Assembly: GCA_018697195.1 (NCBI GenBank)
Contig: CM031858.1
Location: forward strand, 89,881,223-89,945,222
Source of the DNA: Certhia americana
Lineage: Eukaryota > Chordata > Aves > Passeriformes > Certhiidae
Direction of reading: 5' to 3'
DNA length: 64,000 nt
The notes beneath the pieces are model-generated. The model was not told the DNA's origin. It worked only from the letters and a program-made list of their open reading frames with translations, and did not search any database. Positions 13,850 through 28,200 of this stretch are shown here, piece after piece. The first letter of the stretch is position 1. Each line of letters begins with the position of its first letter. Both the position numbers and the translations under genes were made by a program.

Positions 13850-14300
13850 CATATACATTCCCAAGAATGGCATTTAATTTTAGCATGTAATGAGAAAACA
13901 AACCTTCTGTTTACTTCTGTTCACCACTAATTAGATATAATACTTTCCTCAACATTTGGCAAATCATAATTGCATAAAATTAAGGAAATTGAGAGAATGT
14001 TCATAAAGAGGCAAACATACAATTTGGTGAGAGTCTTTCCTCTGTCAGGTAAGTAAATTCCATCTATCTACACACCCAAACCAACTTCTCTCAAAATCAG
14101 TGGAAAAGCCTCCCTTTGGCCTCAGTGGCTCTTGGATCAGATCCAGCCTATTGCCATTAAAGTCAGCTCAGGACTTGAGCTAGATCATGATGTAACTGAA
14201 TTAATTAGCATTAAGTTATGAGAAACTACTCTCCATTACTACAAATTACTTGTAAAATAGCCAAGCTTTACTAGCATTAATGATTTCAGCAGTGGTAGAT
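13850..14300. promoter_or_regulatory. Candidate conserved noncoding element
   Basis: The sequence is complex and AT-rich with no long homopolymer. It has repeated homeodomain-type cores: CTAATTAGATATAAT near 13928, GAATTAATTAGCATTAAG near 14198 and GCATTAATGATTTC near 14273. There is no coding frame. Conservation is inferred, not tested. Confidence 0.3.
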
Positions 14301-14879
14301 GAAAGTTTCTTTCCATGAATATTAGTAATTGCAACTTTAGGGCCAAGTTTGGGCTTTCAAATTCCCATTCCCATTTTACATTAGCAAGTATACAAAAGCA
14401 TGTATGCCACCTCATTGTTACCAGCAGCTTAAGATGAGCAGAATCAACCCATTACCATGACTCTTCCCTTGGACTACATTATTTATTGGGCTGGGCTATC
14501 ATGAAGTTCCCATTCCTTAGGAATTTTGCACAGCCTGAACATCCTCTGCTGTGAACTTCTCATCTGCTTGGATTTGGTGCTCTGACTTAATATGTATAAG
14601 AGGGTTCCAAGCTGGGAATTTGATGCTAAGTCTGTACCTCTGGCTCAAGCCCAGCTGTCTACATTTGGAAATGTATTTGATTTTGGAACACAATTTTCTG
14701 GAATGGAATGTCAAGAAAATACATAATCAAGAGGGCATCATAGATAACGAGCTACAAAAACCTGTTTGTCACCCTCCTCCCACAAAGGCGAAGAGCCTTC
14801 TACAGCTGCTAATTAGAAAATTAGAACACCACAAATAGATTATATTTTACTGGCAGCATAGCGTCTTCCCCCCAGTGTT

Positions 14880-15260
14880 TTGAAGTACTTTTTGAATTGT
14901 TTGCTGTCAGCAAAACAAGTGTGCTACCTGCGATCCTATAGACAACAAAGCCCGGCAGCAGGATTTCAGTCAGGTGATGTCACCCAGGTAAAATTGTACT
15001 GACAAGCTTTTAATTAAAGTTTTCCCACACATCTTTCTGCTGGTCCCCAGGAGCTATTATTCATTATGTGCCGACTGTCAGCCAATTGTAAGTCGGGAGG
15101 GAAGTGTTTTATTTTCAAAGCCCTTGCTGACAGCTAGAGAACACTTTGTTATACAATCTGTTTACTTTTTTCACACACACAATCTTGCTAAAGGGGAAAT
15201 GGTCATGCAGTAGTGTTTACAGTTTATGGCAATAATTAAATGCATCTGGCAGAGCAGTAG
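14880..15260. promoter_or_regulatory. Candidate conserved noncoding element with TGACAG sites
   Basis: This balanced, repeat-free block differs in texture from its flanks. Three copies of the MEIS/TGIF-type core TGACAG (CTGTCA at 14904 and 15075, TGACAG at 15128) sit with TTTAATTAAAG near 15009 and CAATAATTAAATGCAT near 15230. No open frame of note is present. An enhancer within the IRX landscape is a plausible inference. Confidence 0.4.
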
Positions 15261-18200
15261 CTGAAAGGAGGCTGGTGTGGGTGAAAAGCCATAAAATTCC
15301 TCCTATAAACAGTTACCTTCACCTTGCAGAGCCCCTAGCATTTTAAGACAAAGTTTCTTTGGGAAAAGGGCAGGTCTAAACAGGTGCACATATTCTGAAA
15401 TGGGAATACATGGATCTAGCCATGTTGCGCTTGATGCTAAGAAACACTGTCCATGGATTACAGTAACTCTGTTCTTGTCAATGATTAGAACAGTTTGAAC
15501 TTGTTATAAAACAGCTGCCTGTCCTTCATGATGCTAAATCCCAAAGTACTTACCTCTGTAAGAAGAAATGTACAAGGAGAAACCACTTCCCACTAGATAA
15601 AGGCAGAAGGTAGTGTGGAGTCCTGTTTCACCAAGGGACAGTATTTGAGGCCTAATACCTACAGAGAAACAGTCCTTTCAAAAATTTTAATAACTTAGAT
15701 GAAATTCTTTTTATCTTTTATGACTGGTGATGGTAAATATTTATTTAGAGTTATGAAAAACTTTTAAATCGTGGTAAAATGTTGTAAGCAATAATCACTG
15801 CATGACCTGAAGTATTTAATCAGTTTGTTAAGAATAATAGGAAGTCAACAATAATGCTTAAAATGTTAGTAAATTAATTAAAGCCAGTGTAATATTCACA
15901 TACAGAGGTAAAAAAGAAATTGCAGGCCACTCATTGCCAGACTTGGGAATTCTGTGGAAATTGCTTCCATTGTAAAGCAAGGAGACTGGAAAAGAAATTA
16001 ATTGGTCAAAATTTAAATATCATCTTTTACTGATATTATCATGACTAACTACATAAATTATTGAATGGATACACAGTTCAGTTGTTATTAAATGAAAATT
16101 TTAGTTGCTGTTAATGTCCTAAAATAACTATATGCTTAGAAAATAATTTTCTGAGATGTAAAAAAATTAAGAAAATTAATAAACTGATTATTTGAAATAG
16201 GCTGGTTTTGTGGTTATCAACAATAAACAATAGGTCCTAGTTGTCTCTGGACAGGGATGGGAGTTGCATTGTTGTAGACAGTGCAATATGCCCACTTTAA
16301 GAGGCCTGTTCTGTTTGGATACCATAAAATGTCTTTAGCTTACCAGCATATGAACACATCAGTGCAGATTTCATTAATGAAAAGTCACATACTAAAAATT
16401 CTGATTGCAAATTTCACTCACAGGTTTCACTTTGAAGATCGTGCTTTCTCGCTATTCCTATATTTTCTTTTTTTCGCTTAAAAACATTATTTTATTCTTT
16501 TGGAATTTTACTAGGTGGTAGGAGCAAGATTATACTCTTTTTTTTCTGTCAGAGACAGCAAATAAATTCTGAGATACTATGCAGTTGCATTCAAATTAAC
16601 ATATTTGTGATCATACTGTTTTCATCTTCCCAAGCTTAACAAAATCAACATAATAAGCAGTCAGTAAGCAGTTTATATTAATCTTTAAGATCAATGTTAT
16701 AAAGGAGTACTATTGGTTTAGGTTCAACATATAAGCACTAACAGCAAGATTTATTAGAGATTTCAGAAATCAAAGCCCAGAGATTAGGTGATTTTGCCTG
16801 AGATTTATGAAGTAGAAAAAGTGAGGAGGATTTCACAGTTTCAAGGTTCAGAGCTGCCCATATATTTTAATAAGTGATTGTTTCCCAAGAACTGTCCAAA
16901 GTTCTTGGGGTACAATCCTAGGCTTCTAACTGATAAAGGGGAGAAGAGCTCTTCAGCCAGTACGACCATTTAATTCTTCTTTCCCATAGGCCTTCTACCC
17001 CAGAGAGGCTTGGGGAACTGCAAGACAAAAGGAGCCAAATACCTTCTGACAGAGCAGGTGCTTCAATCCAGCAGGGATTATTCCTTCAGGCACAGTGCTG
17101 TGCTAATGTGATTGCACAGCTTCCTGGTGGAGCTAGTCCACACCTAGGTGATCTGAAGTGATAGGAAGCAACTGTCTGCAAGCAAGTGGCTTCCCAGCTC
17201 CCTCCCTTCCTTTGTGATTCTGTACTTGGGGTTCTCATCTAACAAATGAAAGATACAAGGAATACCACTGGCTCATCAACTTTCACATGCAAAAGGAAAC
17301 TATCAGTCAAAAACAACTGTAAAAGATGAGTTGGGGAGATGCTTACAAACTGATATATTATGAAATTACCAGGAAGTTGGAGATAATTCATTCTATGAAA
17401 ATAGGATTTTCAAATTAATATAGATTCTTTAGAAAAAAAATCAGATCTGTCCGCCAAGGTGTGATCTTACTATGTGGGCACGTATAGGTGGACTTCTCTC
17501 ACTCTTGAACACCAATTAACCTAGTTTTTAACAGTTTGCTGAAAGGATCTATTTTATTTTTTCTATCAGCAAACTGATATTATCATCAAAGTTCTGAAAG
17601 GAAGCTAAACATGAGGGTAATGCAAAAAGAGATGGACTTGTAAAAATTCTGAAGACTCGTCAGTTATGAAATAGCATTGTATTTCAGGTTAAGAAACGCA
17701 GTAGACATTTTCACTTGCAACAAAATTATTGGATTTTAATAATAAGCACAAACCAACCCTCCTTCTTCCAGAACACACTATCATTTAAATATTCTTCAAG
17801 TTAATTGCAGTCACTTATATTTTCTGCTTCTTTCAGATCCTGGCCCTTATTTTCTAAATCATTGGTGGAAGAAACTTAAAAAGACTTAGACATATTTTAT
17901 TGAATTTTTTTTCACATATTATAAACGCTTACAAAAAGATACCTTCTAGACTACTGCCCCAAATGATCTGTCTAGAGTGCAAAACAGATCTGCATCTAAA
18001 CCCACAAGACAGCCAAACAACTTTGACAGTTTTGCCTACCTTCTCCAGTCTCATGTCTCACCTTTCATTTCCAGATAAGATCGGAATAGCCACCAGAGAA
18101 CGCAATCATCATCTTTTTCCAATGTGATATTCCCTCTGGCTATGTAACTTATGTCTGGCTTAATAAAGGGAGAGCTACTTATGTCTTGAGTGTACCCAAT

Positions 18201-20453
18201 TCAGACTTGGAAAATTTTAATCTTTAGCTGCTCAAAAATAGGGTTTTGTCAGAGTTTGTATATCAAGTGATTACTGCTATATCAAATAAAGTTACTTTAC
18301 ATGACAGAGATCATAGCTGGACAATGATCTACCGCTTGGCTTTGTGCTATATTTTTTACCCCTATTTGTTGTCTAAGAAAGTAAATAATAACTCTCATCT
18401 GTTTTGTGTCTTCCTTGACAGAAAAAATAATTTCAATACACTTCCCATTTATTTCGTGCCTTTCTTATGGGCTGGCATATCCTCTTCCTTCTGTAACATG
18501 TTTTAGCTGATTTGGAGTTACCAAGAAGCTGGTTTTTTAACTTTTGAAATGAGATTTCCGAAAAGGTCCTTTTAGAAATTGACAGTGCCCTGGAGGCCTC
18601 TTGCTCCAGGCAGCTGAGAAAGCTCGTGAAGATAATGTAAAATCATTCATTTGAAGAATTCTTCCTTCCTCACCTTCAGCCAGGTTATTTCCCCAGTAAA
18701 CTGCACATTAAACTGGCAGCTATCTTGCCTGTCTTTCTCTCCCTTTTTTTTTTGCCTCTGTTTATATTTTCCATGAACTGATGCATCTCCAAACATGCCC
18801 ATTATATTTTGTTTCACATTAGTCAGTACAGGAAATTGCTCTAGTTGTGGTCTCTCACTCACATTTCTCTCTTCAGGTGCTGCAATAGGAATTTGTTTTC
18901 ATTTCCAGCTTATTACTGTTTTAAGCTGTTGTGTTGAGGTTTTTAATAACAGAGAAGACAAAGCAGGTATCTTTCGGGAGCACACACCACTCTTGTCCTC
19001 TTCCTTTAGTGCTTTTATAGCAGTAGGAATGAAATAAGGGATAAGATGCAAGCTGCATGAGGATACTCACGGAAAATTATGCTGACAAGCTGAAGAGGTG
19101 TGCTGTAACTCACCATTCGTGACTGCTCACATGTGCTGGAGCTATGAGTTCACTCCTGGTTTGTGTCTCGGCAATGAAATGCGAAGGGGAGTTAGCTCCA
19201 GAGACATTTCTCTTCTCGCACTCATCAGTGTGGGTCTCCCTATCATCAGCTCCCCATAAAGCAGACATTGTGCTGAGTCCTCAGTCTTCCTCCTCCTCTT
19301 CATGTTAACAGTGTGAATGGAAAGTAAAATCAGCAGAAATATCAGGTTCACTCAACAAGCAGCTGACACATGGAGTCTTACAGCAAGCAAGACTTCACAT
19401 GGTTCAACCTCTTCCCCTGAACATAGAATACAAATCTCACACCTGAGCTATTACACCAATTTTTCTGGAGTCTGTGAGGGATAATGTCCTTTAAGCCATG
19501 GGCTTCTAGGCAGCCAGGGTCTGGAAGGAAAGGAACAAGTGGAAAAACTGTGACAGAAACACCTTGTCAGACCAAAGATCCCTTGTAATCTTTTCTCTGG
19601 CAATACCTGTCAGAAGACACCCCTGGAACAGTTAGGAAACAGGAAAATCTCATGCTGATGTATCTGCATCTCCCAGTGAAAATTCAAACTTCTGAGCCAG
19701 AAACAGTATTTTCATATTTATAAATTTTTCTTTTGTTATTTTTTCCAATCACTTTTTATCTCAGATAAATTTTTAACATTAAAAATTTCTTTTTGTCAGG
19801 GAACTCCAAAACAAACCACACATTATATGAAGAACTGCCTTCCATCTTTGTGACTTATGACTTTCTTCATTTGATGACTTTAATATTATTGCAGCAGGTG
19901 CTAAGTATTCTTCTTGTCTTCCCATCATGAATATACAGATCTGTGTCACATCTCTCCTGTGACAACTCCTTTACAAAAAGTCCTAACCATATGAAATATT
20001 TACTTACATGGAAATAATTCCATACCCCTGATTGCCCCTGCTTTGACTTTGACAAAACCTGTTCTCCTTTCAAAGTTAAGATACCAATTCTACATTCAAT
20101 ATTCATGATGCAAATGGAGGATTTAAGCAGAACATTACCATCTTCTATTTTGAGCAACACTCACCATCATATTTCATAATATTTTACTTTGGTTTTTAGC
20201 TAGCATTGAGCATAGTTTTCATTGAACTACAAAATGAGGAATATTCCCTAATACATATCACCTCAAACACATCCAACTCAAATTCTATTTGCTATTTAAT
20301 GTGTGGCTCTTGGCTCATCATGGTGTCCCTCTGCAGTACTTTGCAATTCTATATCATTTTTAAAACCTTGATTAACTTATCAAAGCCTATGACTTTTTGA
20401 CCTTATTACTCACTTCTTAAATCATTCATTGGTATGATAAACAGCACATATAT
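15261..20453. other. Intergenic, AT-rich, no gene seen
   Basis: There is no coding pattern and no repeat family I recognise. A small 7-bp stem (CCTGGAG/CTCCAGG) lies near 18590. Short open frames have no splice or family support. Confidence 0.65.
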
Positions 20454-20560
20454 CATAGAATCATAGAATGGCCAGGGTTGGAAGGGAGCTTAAAGAAAAT
20501 CTAGTTCCGAGCCCCTTGCCAAAGTCAGGGTACCTTCCTCTAGACCCATGTAAGTCTTCA
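20454..20560 (-). mobile_element. CR1 LINE fragment, 3' end
   Basis: On the plus strand it starts with ATAGAATCATAGAATGG, then CCAGGGTTGGAAGGGAGCTTAAAG. This is the reverse complement of the bird CR1 terminus. Similarity fades after CAGGGTACCTTCCTCTAGACC. It is truncated, and the 5' side is lost. Confidence 0.85.
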
Positions 20561-23500
20561 TTAGTGATCTGCTTCCACTGTGAAAATTTATTTCTACATG
20601 ATTTTTCTCATTCCAATTTTTTCTCCATGTGAGAAGATTTTCTCTTATCTCACAAGTCAGTTCAAGAATTTTTGGAGAAGAAAGCCACACAGAAATGCTT
20701 TTGGAAAACCAAATGGCTACATCAACTGGCTTTTCTTACTAAAATAGTTGTTGACTTCTTTAAAGAAGTCATAGATTATTAATTGATGGGAATTCTTATT
20801 ATAACAACTCAATGATTCTTTCCTGATATGTTTTGATGATTCACTCCTCGTGTGTTATAGTCCTTATTCTATTTATCCCTAATATATTTACTCATGTTTT
20901 ATGAAAATTATTACTTTACTGTAATTTTCATAGATTTTCTGGGTACACATATATCTTGGAGATTTAAAACAGTTCCTGAATTATCTAAAAAAACTGCATC
21001 TTCAATCTGTGTTACAAAGGAAATATGTTACAATCAATATTTTATCCAAGTGAACCTATAAAATCTGAGGAAGATTTTTAAAAATTGTTAAAGTTCAATT
21101 TACTGATTTTCACTTAACTCTGCCTATTTATATCTTAATTTTGAGATAGATATAATGAGCTTCACCCATAAATATGAATTATTCTGTTTCAAATTTTCAA
21201 AACTCTTTTTTCAAAATTTTTCAAAAGAAAAAAAATTCTTTTGTCACCATAGAATTACCTTTTCTGAAGCATTTTCAGATCTCCTGGCAAGCTTCCTACT
21301 CCAGAAAAAATTATTAGTACCTTTAATTCCTTTTGTAAATTGTTTCTTAGACTCTTTCTTGACTTTTATTATATGTTCAAATCTATAATTATCATAAAGT
21401 TCTCTTTTGATTTATCCCTTTGTACAAGAATTAAGCTTTGGCTCTGCTTTACTGTGAAGGCACAGCAGCCTCTGCAAACACAGAGAGATGTAAATTCTTG
21501 GATATTCATCGGGAATGCAAACTGAAAGACGAGAACTGTGGATTTCTTGATGTCTTTTGAGAGTGGTGGCTTATATGTGAAAGATACCAGTGAACAAGTT
21601 TGGCATGAAATCTGTATTTCATAAGTCTGCAAAGTGGAAGCATATATAAATATGCTCCAGTATATAAGAAATAATATAGCTTGAGCAGAGAAGGGTATTA
21701 TTAAAACCTCCAAATTTAAGCCAACTGATGCTTGTGTCTGCATACATAGTCTCTGTTCCACCAAACATTTAAGTTAAACTGTGCTGACATGTATACAACC
21801 ACATGTACCAACAGATTTCAGCCACTGACAGAAAATAGGCTGCACACTCTTTTCATAAGGTTTTTTTCTTTTCAGATTATATTAATGCTTAAAACAAGCA
21901 GAGACTCCACAGTTTGCCCATAATACTCCAAAGAATTGTTCCAGAGTGTAAAAAGTTACATGCTTTCTTCTAAAATACCAGGTTCCTGGGGTTGTTCACA
22001 CTGCTGGACCATGAATCTCTGTGGATGAATGAGTGTCTTATTTCTAAAAACGATTCTAAGAAAATCCTAAAACCTCAGTGTAGATGTTGGTCATTTTGGA
22101 GAAGGTTGAGAACCCCTTAGCTAAAATACCCTGGATCTTAGCCTAGCAAAGAAATTTTACAGAACAAACTCATAAGGTATTTTTATTTTACTAAAAAAAC
22201 CCTCAAAATCCAGAAAAACCAACCAACCAACCAACCAACCAACCAGCCTCCCCCCCAAGCAAACCAAATCAAAACACCTGAAATTACTCAAGATACTTAA
22301 GACAAATAAATATTTTTGAAGTTGCTAGATAGACACATCAACAAACAAGTGAACACAGAATCACAACTGGCAAAGAGAAAAATAATTTTCTATTCCATAC
22401 AGAGTGGTTTGCTTCTGCCATCTGTCCAGATAAGCTATTAAGGAAAATCTTATGTGAATTGAGGGTGTTTCACATGAAAAAATTCTTGACCTTCTTGAGA
22501 CTCAGCACTGTACAAGTAGCATATTTTAACATCCCGGGAAAATTATGTCTTCTAACTAATGTTTAGATTTACTTCACATAATTAAGTTCATATCAAAAGT
22601 ATAACAATAATTAAAATTAATGCTCATAGGGTGTTTAATTATTTAAAAGTCAGTTTGGTTTACCATTCTGCTCCATATTGAATAACCCACTGAAAAAAGC
22701 AAGTGCAGCAGTCAGTGAAATGCTTCATGGAGAACAAAATATAAGTACTTTGTTTCATTGGAGAATTGCCATAATTTTGTGATAGTCAGACTATAAAATA
22801 TGGGTACAGACAAGACAGTGCATTAGATTTGATACTTTGCCTTTTTAATATATTAATATACTATTCTGGGGACATGATTTGAAATCTGCTGCACAGCAAA
22901 GTGACTGAAAATCATTCCATTCTGATGGCTTTAAAAGATCACAAGTGAAACATGTTAAGAGAGTCTCCACCCAGTTGATACTGAGCAGAAAAAGGCAGCT
23001 CAGAAGACAGGCAGCATTGGTCCTCTTTCAGCATTGTCACCAAAACAGATACCTTCATTACACAAAGGAGCATTTCATACTCGGTTGGTGATAGTATGAC
23101 TGAAATACATGCTAAAGCAGTCCAGGATGAGTTCACTACAGGTTCACTGTCAAAGAATATTTAATGTCTGCCAGTCATGTATAAAAAGCTAGGAAAACAT
23201 TTTACTTACTAATGCTTATACGAAGAGAGCAGAAAGATAAATTCTAAAAGCAATGCCTTTTATTGTTTCTTAAAATTTTAGTATGGATAAGAGAATAACA
23301 AAGTCATCTAAAGTCAGAAAGAAGCTAAAGAAAGTGTTTTATGTCATTATTACAGTGTTTTAAATTATACCTCAATAGAATACTTTTCAAACTCCTACTT
23401 CAGTTAGAAACATTATGATAAGCATGTTTTAAAGCATTTTTTTTCCAAATATGAAAAATATTCTAGGTACTGCTGTGGTTTCTTTTCTCTTGCTAGTAAG

Positions 23501-24714
23501 TGTGAGTAAAGACAAATAACACCTTGACTACTTTTCCCACTGGTTAATTCCTAATTAAATAGTTCATTAGTAGATTATCTAACCTTCATTTAATGAGGCC
23601 CTCCAGATGTTGTGTCTTAAGTGAAGCAAAAAGAAAAACAGCTGAATGCTGAAAGCACAACATAATTGGATATGGTCAAGTTGGAAGAAGTGAATTCTCA
23701 TGTTACCGTTACTATAATATATGATTTTTTTCTAGAACTTGTCAATGAGTGATGACCTAGAGAAAATCCTTTAACTATCTCCGGTTATAATTTTAAATAT
23801 ACTTGGCTGTATTTACTTAACTTCTATTTAACATCAGTCTGTTCTCCACTACTTATATGCAGCTGTCTCTAACACTTAGAGATTACAGCTTGCAGTTTTC
23901 TGGGTTTTCTGTGACACTTCCATTTTCATGATGAAGTTTCTTCTACTTATTCCTGCTAGGGAATCCTGTCTAGTATAGATTCATATTTCCTTCCCTTAAT
24001 TGTTTTCTTAACGCAGAAAAATCATCTCAAATTATTCTATATAAGGTTTCTCATGAGATAACAATTGACCAGAAATAAATTATTTAATATTTAAGTAGAA
24101 CAAACAGAACTTTCATAAAGGATAGGAAGCAACCTGATAGTATGACTGAATATCCAAAACTCTAAATTTAAGGCAGTGCCTATATAACCATGATGAGAAG
24201 CTTTTAAAGAAAATGTAACAATTTTTTTTTCAGTAAACACATTAAACCTTGTTGGAGAAGTATCACATTTTCTTCTACACAAAGATGGTGAAAATTCCTT
24301 TACCTTTTCAGTTGTTATTAGAATTATTTAGTTCTTATTAGAACTGTAAAATTAGTCATGTGACACTTCTTTGCAGAGTGCAACAACAGAATTTGGATAT
24401 AGGAAGATAAAGATATTTTCTATGAACATCCAAAAAATTGTCAAGGTAATCATGTAGTCATGGGATAAAAGGGGATATGGCATGGATAAATTCTGTACTG
24501 CTGTGCTGGAAACAGAGGGCAGGAAGAGACAGTCAATTCTTATGGTGGAGGAAGGTTTTTTGATGGAATCATGAATGGTCAGACTAGGGTTCATTATTTT
24601 CATGTTCCTGAAAGTAGAAAAAAAAAATAATAGTAATGCTACTAATAATAATGGGCTTATGCCACTGGTAAAATAAATCCTACCTCTCCATTTAGCAATG
24701 AGATCCCTGAGATG
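20561..24714. other. Intergenic, AT-rich, no gene seen
   Basis: It holds an (AACC)n microsatellite at 22217-22244. A stretch rich in TAATTCCTAATTAAATAG at about 23540-23600 could be regulatory. The longest open frame is 131 codons on the minus strand (21369-21764), with no recognisable motif. Confidence 0.6.
22217..22244. repeat. (AACC)n microsatellite
   Basis: It has seven perfect AACC copies, followed by CAGCCTCCCCCCCAAGC. Confidence 0.95.
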
Positions 24715-25270
24715 ACCACTGTCACTAAAGTATGAGGTCTTGGGGTTATGGTGGAAAAGTCTATGAAAGGATCAACTTGACACACTCTGGCAATCAAAAA
24801 GGCAAATCAACCCTTAGGAATTAGAAGGGGAAAAAAAAGTTACTACGTAACTTTACGTAAAAAAAACTTACTACGTAAGTAAACACATACCTGATTCACA
24901 TCTCAAATGGTAAAAGGTCCCTCCTTCTTGTCCCTCCTTCTCATGAGGGAGATCATTGAATTGGGAAGGATTCAGAGCAGAGTGAGAACAGCCCAGATGG
25001 ATCACTAAGAAAGCAATTTGGTTTCTTTAATTTAGAAAATTAAAAAAAAAAAAAAAAAAAAAACCTACAGCAGGTACGATAAAAACATCATTTTGGGATG
25101 ATGATCAATTTGGGATGGGAAGATTTGGCAAGAGTGGACAATTTGCTGTCACTTGAACAGTAATAACCGGAAGCAAAAAAGAGGAAGATTCAAAGAGAAG
25201 AAGACAATCTTCCCAAAAGCAATGTAGTTAAAAGTGGGATGCCTTGTAGCAAAATTATATAAATACAAGG
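24715..25270 (+). mobile_element. Ancient CR1/L3-like LINE remnant (3' end of the reverse-transcriptase region)
   Basis: Several blocks, in the right order, echo the 3' part of old tetrapod CR1-type LINEs: GGTCTTGGGGTTATGGTGG, AAAGTCTATGAAAGGATCAA, GGCAATCAAAAAGGCAAATC, GATTCACATCTCAAATGG, ATTGAATTGGGAAGGATTC, GGTTTCTTTAATTTAGAAAA, AATTTGCTGTCACTTG and GTAGTTAAAAGTGGGATGCC. It is far more decayed than the other CR1 copies here. It is interrupted by a TACGTAA cluster (24841-24878) and a poly(A) run near 25036-25062. The match is from memory of family texture, so the exact subfamily is open. Confidence 0.5.
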
Positions 25271-28200
25271 AAACTATTAAATATTCAGGAATCACAACTG
25301 AGTGAGGCACTCCCATATGACTGGATGCAGGTGAAGCATCCTTTTCTTTTGGAAAAGACTTCTTCCTTTTACAAGAATACAAAATAATAAAGTTTATAGA
25401 AAATCTCCTTTGAGAGTATTTTCCCTGCTTCATTTCTATAATTATGGGGGAGTTCCTGTTTTTTCCTTTAAATTTCATGAGGATACATATTATATTGTAT
25501 ATTTTTTATTATTCCTTTGTCTATCAACAACAGTTCTGATTTTAAGAAAGTTCCACAGTGGAAAATAGGAAAAAAACAGTATAGACATTTGAAAATAAAT
25601 AATTCCATGCTTTTCATTTTTTATATTTGTTGTCAAAATAGGCTAATAATTAAGTAGATATAAAAATGTGGATTTCTGGTAGTAGTTTTCCAAATAAACA
25701 TGATAAGGTTAAAAATTCTAAATAAAGTAAGTACATGTTAATTTCTAACTTCCCATAAAAATGTTCAAATGCAATAAAAGTAATGTTTTCCCATAGATTT
25801 TTTTTTTTCTAAATTGGCATTGGCTTATTAGCAGGATATGTTTGTATTTGATGCGTTAATAGTTGAATCAAAATCTCGGACAACTGACCATTTTTCAATT
25901 TTTCTATCAAGTGTTTACTGTATATACACATATAAAATTTTATACATTCTTGCCTATTTTGCCTGGTTTTTAAACACTGAGATAATTGGATCTACTATTA
26001 TATTTAAAGTTTTTATAGTCTTTATACACACATTCTGTGGATAAACATATTTTGAAAATATCATAAAAATCAATAATGAAATTTCAGATAGTTCTATATT
26101 TGCTGCATAATTTGTGAAAAAAAAAGAAAATTAAAAAGGAAAAAAGGTAATCCTGCAGTCATTTAAAACTGACATCATGCACAAAGACCTGTGAGGGTCT
26201 GCTGGACCATGGGGACATGAGGAGGGGACAGTGAGGGAAATAGTTCGATACGTGCATTGTTTTCCAAGAACTATGCTCAAAATGTAAGCAAGCAGACTAT
26301 GAAGGCAAAACCTTAACTCATTCCTATCTTTTGCATTATGTACTTGTACTTATTCCTTTGATCATCAGCTCTGCTGATCTCAGGCTAAACTAAAACTGCC
26401 TGGCTTTTATCCAGGTGTTTATTTCTCCTGAGTAATCGTGTAAGTAGACACTAGTAAACAGTGTTTTGTTCAAAAAGGGGATGATATGTTTAGCTAAGTA
26501 CTCTAAAACCTTATGTTAGCACTTCAGACCTGACTGTCTCACATAATCATCAGACAGTTTAATGTGGTGCTACATAATCTGACAAACTACTCAGAACTGG
26601 TGAAGGGCGTGGTGAAGGGCACCTGTACCTTGGCACTTTCAGAGCATTCTCAAAGAGTGAACTGTCTGCAAGGAGGTAACCATGACTGACTGGTTTTCTA
26701 TCTGACTCTTTTAGGTGGACATTTCTATTGATGTATGAGATCAATGAGTTGTGTTGACACTATTTGATGGAATACTCACAACACCTATTTTAGCACAGGT
26801 TAGTGAGAAGTCACTCACACCCCAAGATCTTGTTTTTGTACTCTGGTTAGATCATCTAATCTTGATAGAGTCTTTCTATCTCCTTTAAAATAAAACTGAG
26901 CTTTCTTTCTTTTATAAATTAATTTCTTCTCTAATTGTAGTGAACACTTAAAGGAATAAACCTTAGCTCAAAGTGGTAATCATGCAGAACAAATATATGA
27001 GATACAAGTGCACCAAATTCAAACTGCTCTTTGATTTTTTCTTTTAAATAATTGTGAATATTTTTCTTACGATGTCATTTAATATCAATATGGATGATTT
27101 CCATCAATAAAGAACAAAACAGTCTGTCTGAGCAATGAGTATGGAGGAGGCATTTGGGAGTTAGTATGCGGAAAATACTTAACCAAGATTTTACAAACCT
27201 GATTTTGCAATGACTGTACTTAAGCTCCAGGACTCCTAGGAAAAAGATCATTCAGACTAAGTGAGACTCTATTTTTAAAAGAAATATATGAACTGAGGTG
27301 AAAATATTTATAATTTGGACTAACTACATTTACAGTCTGAATCCACCACAATCCAGTGTGTGTTTGAAAACTGCATTGTAAAACCCAATGGATAGCAGGG
27401 TCTTTACTGGATCTTGGCCAAAGGCTTAGAAATGCATTCTACAGATAAGTACAACTATTCCTAAGACAAAGATTCTTTAAAAAAAAACAGAACTCAGCTT
27501 GAGCCAGTTGTTTTTTTCCCTAAGGATAATCACTGAGGGGTGTTAGAAGGTTCTGATACAGCTGACTGGGCTTCTTTGAAGTCAAATATTATTTGAGCAA
27601 TTTTCCCCCTGTCAGAGTTGGCAAAAATATATCATGTTTTCTTCATTTGACATGAGTTAGTTGAGATAACAATATGGTGAAATATGAAAAAATGACAAAA
27701 AATTCCTGTGCTAGGTGTCAGTAATATAAATTAGACTTATTTCTACTTCCACAACTTATGCAAGTCTATTAAAATGGCGCACTTCTATTCAAAAGTGTAA
27801 GTAAATATTTATGAACTGGTCCAAAGAATATGCATAATAGAAATGCTTTCTTTGCACAGAAATGTAGTAATGACCAAAACTGAACTATAGTCAAATCTCA
27901 CACCATCTTGCAGAAAACCCTGTATGAAAAACTAAGCGCTTCATCGTGACTCGAACACTAATACCTGCAGGTAGGCCAAGTTAAAAAGAAAGTCTAGTGC
28001 AAAAAGCCATGGACACAGATTGGTATTCTGTCCTGCTTCTTTTAGGTCAAACCCAGAGCCTTACACTGCACTTTGCATCAGGGCATGGATGAGCTAATGG
28101 TGAAACAGTGGTCTCTTAAGCTGCATTTAATACAAGATTCAAAACCATCACACAAAATCCTGTAGAGATTGCATCTCGGTATGGATGAATGGGGATGGAT

